From an uncultured Clostridia bacterium (lineage in GTDB: Bacteria > Bacillota > Clostridia > Oscillospirales > CAG-272), in assembly GCA_937895775.1 (NCBI GenBank), contig CALBLD010000228.1, positions 1 through 11,002 on the forward strand: DNA of 11,002 bases, written 5' to 3'. Positions 5,994 through 11,002 of the stretch are shown one piece after another (the first letter of the stretch is position 1; every line of letters starts with the position of its first letter). Below the pieces are notes generated by a model. The model made no database searches. It saw only the letters and a list, made by a program, of their open reading frames with translations, and had not been told where the DNA came from. A program made the translations under genes and the position numbers.

Positions 5994-7358
5994 TTATGCG
6001 TGAAGTCGGCTTCGCGAAGCCTTTTCCTCGGCTTCCGCACCGTCGCTTTCGTCAGTGTGCTTTTCCTTCTGATCCTTGTCATCATCATCTTCGTCCTCTT
6101 CGGGAAGCGGGTTGATGACCACCTTTATCTGCGATGCGCGGCGTCCGTCGGTTTCGGTGACCTCGACCGAAAGATTTTCGTATTCAAAGCTGTCTCCGAC
6201 CTCGGGTACCTTCCCGAGATTGTCAAGCACCCAGCCGTTTACCGTGGCATTGTCGTCAAGTACATCATCGGAAAATTCATGTATATCGGCAAGCTCATTC
6301 ATCGGCGCACTGCCGTTTACAAGATATGTGTCCTCGGACACAGCCTTTATGTTTTCGATTACCTCGTCATGTTCGTCCCATATTTCGCCGACAAGACCCT
6401 CAAGAACGTCCTCCATGGTCACGATACCGGCTGTTCCGCCGTATTCGTCCACAACGATCGCAATGTGGGATTTGGCTTCCTGGAATTTGCGCAGAAGCTT
6501 CGATATTTTCATGCTTTCGGTTATGAACATGACCTCATGTACGGCGGCTTTGAGATCCCTCTGACCGTCGTGGGTGAGTCTGTAAAAATCCTTTTCGTGT
6601 ACCACGCCGATTATGTTGTCAATGGTATCATGATAGACCGGCAGTCGGGAAAAACCGCTTGAGCGGAAGATTTCGCTGATTTCGTCCATCGGAGTGTCGT
6701 CCGAGATCGCAACGATGTCGATACGCGGCGTAAGGACGCCCGAGACTTCAAGATCGTTGAACTCGATTGCGTTCTTTATCAGATTGCCCTCATGCTCGTC
6801 GATACCGCCCTCGTTCTGCGCTTCCTCGACCATTGTGATTATTTCATCCTCGGTGATCGAAAGAGAGGAATCACCGCGCTTGAAGATCTTTGAGATCAGT
6901 TTTTTCCAGAGTGAAAATAGCGCGGTAAGTGGGGTAAGTATGACCATCAGAAAACGCACAATACCCACAACAGCCATTGTATAGCTGTCGGCAAAATCTT
7001 TTCCGAGAAATTTCGGAGTAATTTCACCGAATATGAGCACAATTACTGTCATGACGATCGTCGAAACGGTCGCGGCAAGGCTTGCGTTTCCCCTGATGAA
7101 AGCCGTGAAAAGCAAGGTGGATATTGTCGAAGCCGTAATATTTACAATATTGTTTCCGACAAGGATGGTCGAAAGAAATTTTTCGTAATTATCTTCGATC
7201 CAGAGCACCGACGCGGCTTTTTTGTTGCCGTCCTGTGCAAGTGTTTTCATTCGTGTTTTGTTGAAGCTTGTAAAAGCCGTTTCGGTTCCTGAGAAAAAAG
7301 CGGATAGCAACACAAGGATAATCAGTGCCGCTATCTGCATACTACCGGCAGGATCCAT
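5994..7358 (-). CDS. CNNM/CorC-type membrane protein with CBS pair (hemolysin C family)
   Basis: This 454-residue protein has the full layout of the bacterial CNNM/CorC family, whose studied members export magnesium; some are annotated as hemolysins. Residues 1-160 are the DUF21 membrane domain: helix 8-23, SAFFSGTETAF (19-29), helices at about 62-86, 93-113 and 127-151, and the conserved GEITPK (111-116). A cytoplasmic CBS pair (about 205-325) includes VLTPRIDI, SRLPVYHDTIDNIIGVVH and the family signature DEYGGTAGIVTMEDVLE (304-320). A CorC/HlyC domain follows (about 335-418). The last 35 residues are a highly charged tail starting EEDEDDDDKDQ, probably disordered. The ATG at 7358 has AAGGAG 13 nt upstream, a long spacer; Met7 has no ribosome site. 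It has its own promoter and terminator. Transport of Mg2+ is inferred from the family. Confidence 0.9.
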   Translation of the reverse strand: MDPAGSMQIAALIILVLLSAFFSGTETAFTSFNKTRMKTLAQDGNKKAASVLWIEDNYEKFLSTILVGNNIVNITASTISTLLFTAFIRGNASLAATVSTIVMTVIVLIFGEITPKFLGKDFADSYTMAVVGIVRFLMVILTPLTALFSLWKKLISKIFKRGDSSLSITEDEIITMVEEAQNEGGIDEHEGNLIKNAIEFNDLEVSGVLTPRIDIVAISDDTPMDEISEIFRSSGFSRLPVYHDTIDNIIGVVHEKDFYRLTHDGQRDLKAAVHEVMFITESMKISKLLRKFQEAKSHIAIVVDEYGGTAGIVTMEDVLEGLVGEIWDEHDEVIENIKAVSEDTYLVNGSAPMNELADIHEFSDDVLDDNATVNGWVLDNLGKVPEVGDSFEYENLSVEVTETDGRRASQIKVVINPLPEEDEDDDDKDQKEKHTDESDGAEAEEKASRSRLHA

Positions 7359-7412
7359 AAATTAAAATCAACTCCTTAAAATTTTTTACGCCTCACGGTC
7401 GTAATTATCTAC

Positions 7413-7441
7413 ATTATATCATACTTCGGCTTTGATTGCAA
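7413..7441 (-). promoter_or_regulatory. SigA-type promoter of the CorC-type gene
   Basis: TATAAT at 7418-7413 is preceded by TGA, an extended -10. A TTGCAA box at 7441-7436 lies 17 nt upstream and matches four of six consensus bases. The expected transcription start is near 7406, giving a leader of about 48 nt. Confidence 0.75.
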
Positions 7442-7470
7442 TAGATTTTGTCAAATATTTTAAAAAAACA

Positions 7471-7505
7471 AAAACCGTCGCTTTTTACGTGGAGGCGACG
7501 GTTTT
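7471..7505 (-). terminator. Rho-independent terminator after the P-type ATPase homologue
   Basis: AAAACCGTCGC and GCGACGGTTTT form an 11-bp stem around a 13-nt loop. On the minus strand TGTTTTTTT follows (7470 downward). It begins 6 nt after the stop codon at 7512 and isolates this gene from the next. Confidence 0.9.
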
Positions 7506-7511
7506 CACGGG

Positions 7512-10325
7512 TTATTTTTTTCCGGACGATCGCGGTTTGTTTTTGCCCCTTTTTCCGAGTTCGGCGGTCGTCAGCAATAGGACGATCAGCAGGATTATAC
7601 CCGGAATCGTCTGCCAGCCGGTACGGTAGATACCGAACAGTTTTCCGAAATTTTCGGATATCAGTCCGCATGCAATGAGGCAGATTTCCGAAAAAACGAC
7701 TGTTATCAGCATGTTAGAGACAGTTATGTTGCCGTAGAAGAGGCTTCTGCTTCTCCCGCTTTCAAGCAGGATTATTACCGATGACAGAAGCATCAGTATG
7801 AACACCGGAGAGCAGACGGTCGTTGCGGTCGCGGCGGAGCAGGCAATCAGCAGAAGTCCGAGGATTATCCCGCCGGCTCCGAGAATCACGCCCGACAGAA
7901 CCGCTCTCAGGCAGCTGCCGACGCTTGTCATCATGTAGTGCGAGCCGTCAGCCGGCTTTTCGTAAAGAATGTCGTGCGTCGGTCTTTCGAACGAGATTAT
8001 CATGACTGCGGCAAGATCATAGATCAGCCCGCAGACAAGCATCTGCACCGGGGTCAGCAGAAACAGTCCGCTGAAGAAGGTGTAGAGGAGTATCAGAAGA
8101 CGCGCGGTGTTGACGGTAAGCAGATATGTCATCAGTCTGCCTATGTTGAAATAGATCATCCGCGCAGTCCGCAGAGAAGAGAGCAGGGCGTTCATTCCGC
8201 CCGACGGATCCTTTTTCGAGACGGTCGAAATAATTACATCGGAAACAAATCGCAGAGCGTCGCAACCGACGGGTGCGCCGCCGCCCGCTTTGCTTATGCT
8301 TATCGGCAGCTCGGCTTTGCCGACTTCTTTCTTTTTGATCGGTTTTTTGTCGGAAAGAGTTATGCTTTGCGTGTAGGATATGTCGGCTTCGCGCATCGCG
8401 GTTATCTCTTCGAAGCGCATGCCGAGAAATCCGACTTTGTGTCCCGCCTCGCGCATGAGCTTTATAACTCTGCGCTCGGTGCGTGCGTCCATATCTTCAT
8501 ATACCGATATTTCGGGGATCAGCTTTGCGAGATCGCGGTCGCTCAGCCTTTGCACGGCTTCGCTGTCGGTAATGCCGCTGTCACTGTCGCCGAGCAGTCC
8601 CATGGCGCGGGCAATTCGTTTTCCGCGTTCGGTATGCTCGGGAGTGAACAAAACGACGTTTATGCCGGCGTCCCTGCAGGCGGCAACCGTCTGCGCAACG
8701 TCCGGAAGCAACGGCTCGGAGAAGCCGAGAAAGCCTTCGAATACCATATCCGACAGGGTGTCGGACAGCCTTACAAGCGATGTGTAAACCGATCTGTTTG
8801 CGGCGATCGCAATTACTATGCCGCGATCGCGGGTCATCTGTGCCGCTATTGTCGAAAACCGGCTTCTGGCAACCGGAGACATGCTGCGGATGCGTCCGTC
8901 GGTGTCGCGGTAGCGGTTGCAGGCGGCGAGAATGTCATCGGCAAAGCCTCTGACTATCACCGCATTGTTGCCGTTGTGTTTTACAAGCGAGGTTTCGAAC
9001 GGACAGTAATCGCTTTTTCCGAGATGCTCACGGAGCGGATATTCGAGATCAAGTTCGCTGTTGTAAAGTCCGGACGCTTCCGCCGAGCGGATGATCGCTT
9101 CTTCTTCACCGGTGTAGACATTGTCCCCGGCAACATTGAGCGATATAAGTCTGCCGCCGTAAAGTCCGGTTGTGATTACGGCGTATTTCAGAAGGGTCGA
9201 AAAGTTTTCGCCGTCAAACCCGCCCGCGGCGGTTCTCTCCCGCCAGAGATCGTCGGGATTGTCGATGTACAGGCAGTCAAGCGAAATGTCGCCTGCGGCG
9301 GCAGCCGCTTCCGGAGGAATTATGACGGTATCCACCGCGCACATGGCATCCAGCTTTTCTGCGTTTTTTATCAGTGCGCCGGTTGCGATGCTCCCCGACT
9401 GCCCGAGCGAGCCGAAAACTCCGACGGCGACTATTATGTATCCGAAAATCGCATAAAATTCGGTCATTGCGCCGCAGCCGAAGGCGAGCGCATACAGAAG
9501 CCCGTCGATCGGTCCGAATTTTCCGAGTCCCGGCAGCATGTTGACGACGGTAAGGCAAAATGTAAGCAGTATGGCGACAAGAGTCGCAAAAAACGACACT
9601 CTGTGAAGCCTGTCAAAGACCGCAAGTCTGTCGTAGGACGCCGCAGGCTTGTTTTTGCCGGTCACGCAGACATATGCCGATTTTCCGGTGCGGCAGGCGA
9701 TCGCCTTTCCGCTTCCGCTTTGCACGATTGTTGAAGCGTAGACCATGTTTATCGCTTCGTGCGGTCTGATTTTTCTGATGTTGCAGTATTCGCTGTCCTT
9801 GCGCACCGGACCGTTTGCTTCGGTTATGCCGGCTTCAAGGACAATAAGATTGTTGTCTTCGATCAGCCGCGCGTCGCAGGGGACTATGTCGCCCGCGCTC
9901 AGACAGATTATGTCTCCGAAAACGACGTTTTCCTGACGTATCAGCGTCATTTTACCGTCGCGGAGTACCTTTGCGGTCGGGAGTGCGAGCCGTCCCATGC
10001 GGGCAAGCACCCGCTGTGCCTTTATGTATACGACGGTGATCGCGACATAGCTGACCGCAAGCGTGCACAGAAGTATGACCGATGCCGCAATATTGCCGGC
10101 GACAGCCGCCGGTATGCACGAAAATGCGAGAAGTACCGAAAGCGTGCTGACCGACAGCTTGCGCACATAATCCCATACCGATCCGTCCGGGATGGGGAAG
10201 ATGCGGTTCGGTCCGTTTGCCTCGGCACGTCGCTTTGCCTCGCTCTGCGAAAGTCCGCTGACAGGATCGGTAGATGTTTTTTTTGCTGTCTCTTCGGGAG
10301 ACAGATCATACCATCTGTTGGACAT
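7512..10325 (-). CDS. P-type ATPase homologue with all catalytic motifs degenerate (pseudoenzyme)
   Basis: The 937-residue product follows the calcium-type (P2) ATPase plan: an N-terminal cation-ATPase segment (about 5-45), helices M1-M2 (57-100), an actuator domain (about 105-235), M3-M4 (243-305), a P/N region (320-700) and about six C-terminal helices (725-920). Homology is clear in GDIICLSAGDIVPCDARLI, GALIKNAEKLDAM, LSDRDLAKLIPEISVYEDMDARTERRVIKLM and MREADISY. The catalytic residues are gone. TGES reads TEAN (168-171). The phosphorylation motif DKTGTLT reads PPEAAAA, with Pro337 at the Asp position. KGA reads RGF (459-461). TGD reads TPE (561-563). TGDGVND reads LGMRFEE (634-640). In M4, PEGLP reads TEFYA, keeping Glu289. 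The ORF is intact, with AGGAG 6 nt before the ATG, so this is probably a selected non-pumping protein rather than a decaying gene. Its role is unknown; sensing or scaffolding is a guess. Confidence 0.85.
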   Translation of the reverse strand: MSNRWYDLSPEETAKKTSTDPVSGLSQSEAKRRAEANGPNRIFPIPDGSVWDYVRKLSVSTLSVLLAFSCIPAAVAGNIAASVILLCTLAVSYVAITVVYIKAQRVLARMGRLALPTAKVLRDGKMTLIRQENVVFGDIICLSAGDIVPCDARLIEDNNLIVLEAGITEANGPVRKDSEYCNIRKIRPHEAINMVYASTIVQSGSGKAIACRTGKSAYVCVTGKNKPAASYDRLAVFDRLHRVSFFATLVAILLTFCLTVVNMLPGLGKFGPIDGLLYALAFGCGAMTEFYAIFGYIIVAVGVFGSLGQSGSIATGALIKNAEKLDAMCAVDTVIIPPEAAAAAGDISLDCLYIDNPDDLWRERTAAGGFDGENFSTLLKYAVITTGLYGGRLISLNVAGDNVYTGEEEAIIRSAEASGLYNSELDLEYPLREHLGKSDYCPFETSLVKHNGNNAVIVRGFADDILAACNRYRDTDGRIRSMSPVARSRFSTIAAQMTRDRGIVIAIAANRSVYTSLVRLSDTLSDMVFEGFLGFSEPLLPDVAQTVAACRDAGINVVLFTPEHTERGKRIARAMGLLGDSDSGITDSEAVQRLSDRDLAKLIPEISVYEDMDARTERRVIKLMREAGHKVGFLGMRFEEITAMREADISYTQSITLSDKKPIKKKEVGKAELPISISKAGGGAPVGCDALRFVSDVIISTVSKKDPSGGMNALLSSLRTARMIYFNIGRLMTYLLTVNTARLLILLYTFFSGLFLLTPVQMLVCGLIYDLAAVMIISFERPTHDILYEKPADGSHYMMTSVGSCLRAVLSGVILGAGGIILGLLLIACSAATATTVCSPVFILMLLSSVIILLESGRSRSLFYGNITVSNMLITVVFSEICLIACGLISENFGKLFGIYRTGWQTIPGIILLIVLLLTTAELGKRGKNKPRSSGKK

Positions 10326-10345
10326 TTTTTACTCCTGTATCATCA

Positions 10346-10379
10346 CGGCTGCCGTTGTCGCCGTGGACAGTGGCAGCCG
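10346..10379 (-). other. Intergenic hairpin between the Clp gene and the P-type ATPase homologue
   Basis: CGGCTGCC and GGCAGCCG make an 8-bp stem. Inside it, after a 2-by-2 mismatch, TGTC and GACA add four pairs around a 6-nt loop. No T-rich tract follows on either strand, so it is not a standard terminator. It occupies most of the 74-bp gap and may stabilise or process a shared transcript, or reduce read-through. I see no promoter in the gap. Confidence 0.5.
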
Positions 10380-10399
10380 CTTTTGTTTTCCGGTGTGTG

Positions 10400-11002
10400 T
10401 CAGACGCAGGAAACAACGAGATTTTCGTCGTCCGCATCGATATATGCGTCGTGAATCACGCAGTTGTAGTCTCCGATCAGCTTGTTTGCAAGCACGTCCT
10501 CGACCTCGCGTTCGATGACTCTGCGCAGATTTCTCGCACCGAACTTCCTTGAATAAGCCTTTTTTGCAAGAAGCTTCGATGCGTTTTCGGTGTGATGAAG
10601 CGTGATCGATTTTTCGGCGAGCGTTTTTGCGAGATCGGCAAGCTGTATCTCGGCGATCTTTATGAAATCGTCCTCGGACAGCGAGCGGAAGGTGATTATC
10701 TCGTCAACGCGGTTTATGAATTCGGGACGCAGGAAGGATTCGAGTGCCTTTCTTGTCTTGCCCTCTTCGGCGGAACCCTGTACCGACGTAAAGCCGGGGG
10801 TTGCGTCCACTCCGACCGCACCTGCATTGGTCGTCATCACAATGACGGTGTTTTCGAAATTGACCTTTCTGCCCTGTGCGTCGGTTATCAGTCCGTCGTC
10901 AAGTATCTGCAAAAGGATGTTCATGACGTCGGGATGCGCCTTTTCGATCTCGTCGAAGAGTATGACCGAATAAGGCTTTCTGCGGATTTTTTCGGTAAGC
11001 TG
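10400..11002 (-). CDS. ClpA/ClpC-type AAA+ unfoldase, C-terminal fragment
   Basis: The last 200 residues of a Hsp100/Clp ATPase are visible; the gene enters from the right edge, so its start is unseen. They cover the second AAA+ module: QLTEKIRRKPY, the Walker B motif VILFDEIEKAH, MNILLQILDDGLITDAQGR, sensor 1 in VIVMTTNAGA, the arginine-finger region FLRPEFINRVDEII, and sensor 2 in FGARNLRR, followed by the C-terminal subdomain. Such proteins unfold substrates in the cytoplasm and feed them to ClpP (ClpA, ClpC, ClpE) or disaggregate them (ClpB). The sensor 1 TTNAG resembles ClpA/ClpC, but the N-terminal domain and a ClpP-binding loop would be needed to decide. The frame is open from 11002, so internal Met at 10924 is not the start. 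The ATPase homologue follows after 74 bp. Confidence 0.9.
   Translation of the reverse strand, partial: QLTEKIRRKPYSVILFDEIEKAHPDVMNILLQILDDGLITDAQGRKVNFENTVIVMTTNAGAVGVDATPGFTSVQGSAEEGKTRKALESFLRPEFINRVDEIITFRSLSEDDFIKIAEIQLADLAKTLAEKSITLHHTENASKLLAKKAYSRKFGARNLRRVIEREVEDVLANKLIGDYNCVIHDAYIDADDENLVVSCV

Noticed and set aside
7449..7454. TTGACA as the -35 box of the CorC-type gene
   Set aside because: It is 30 nt from the TATAAT at 7418-7413, too far. TTGCAA at 7441-7436 has the right 17-nt spacing.
7938..9734. A 598-codon open frame on the plus strand
   Set aside because: It lies wholly within the P-type ATPase homologue on the opposite strand, shows no recognisable domain, and its composition (rich in Arg, Cys, His, Tyr) is that of an antisense shadow.

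Overview
The window looks like a chromosomal piece of a low-to-middle GC Gram-positive anaerobe of the class Clostridia (Bacillota), probably an Oscillospiraceae-like or related gut lineage. This is inferred from strong AGGAGG-type ribosome sites, SigA-type promoters, Clostridia-style variants of AroA and AroC, a VanY-type cell-wall domain and a Clp ATPase. Every convincing gene lies on the minus strand, so the window reads from right to left. I see no tRNA, rRNA, CRISPR or insertion sequence.

Reading right to left, the window opens inside the C-terminal half of a ClpA/ClpC-type unfoldase (10400-11002). Next comes a full-length ten-helix P-type ATPase homologue (7512-10325) in which nearly every catalytic motif is replaced, including the phosphorylated Asp. 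It ends at a clear terminator. A CNNM/CorC-type membrane protein with CBS domains (5994-7358) follows, with its own promoter and a perfect 13-bp terminator. Then comes a membrane-anchored protein with a Thr/Pro-rich stalk and a VanY-like carboxypeptidase domain lacking its zinc histidines (4714-5835), also with its own promoter.

The left 4.4 kb is an aromatic amino acid operon: tyrA, aroB, aroA, aroC, then the start of a chorismate mutase gene, probably pheA. It links dehydroquinate formation, the last two steps to chorismate, and the branches to tyrosine and phenylalanine. The genes are tightly packed, with gaps of 2-24 bp and one 16-bp overlap. aroB carries a frameshift that is best explained by loss of two bases inside a conserved motif.

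The most interesting element is the roughly 250-nt leader of this operon (4392-4641). A near-consensus extended -10 promoter, whose -35 box lies in the loop of the upstream gene's terminator, precedes a short unannotated ORF. It encodes an 18-residue peptide, MNGLFAAYNYYYYFFYKG, with six Tyr and three Phe. Downstream is a perfect 11-bp terminator hairpin with a U-rich tail, and mutually exclusive 1:2, 2:3 and 3:4 pairings can be drawn exactly as in the classical trp/phe attenuators. This appears to be a ribosome-stalling attenuator that senses charged tRNA-Tyr and tRNA-Phe and controls the whole operon.
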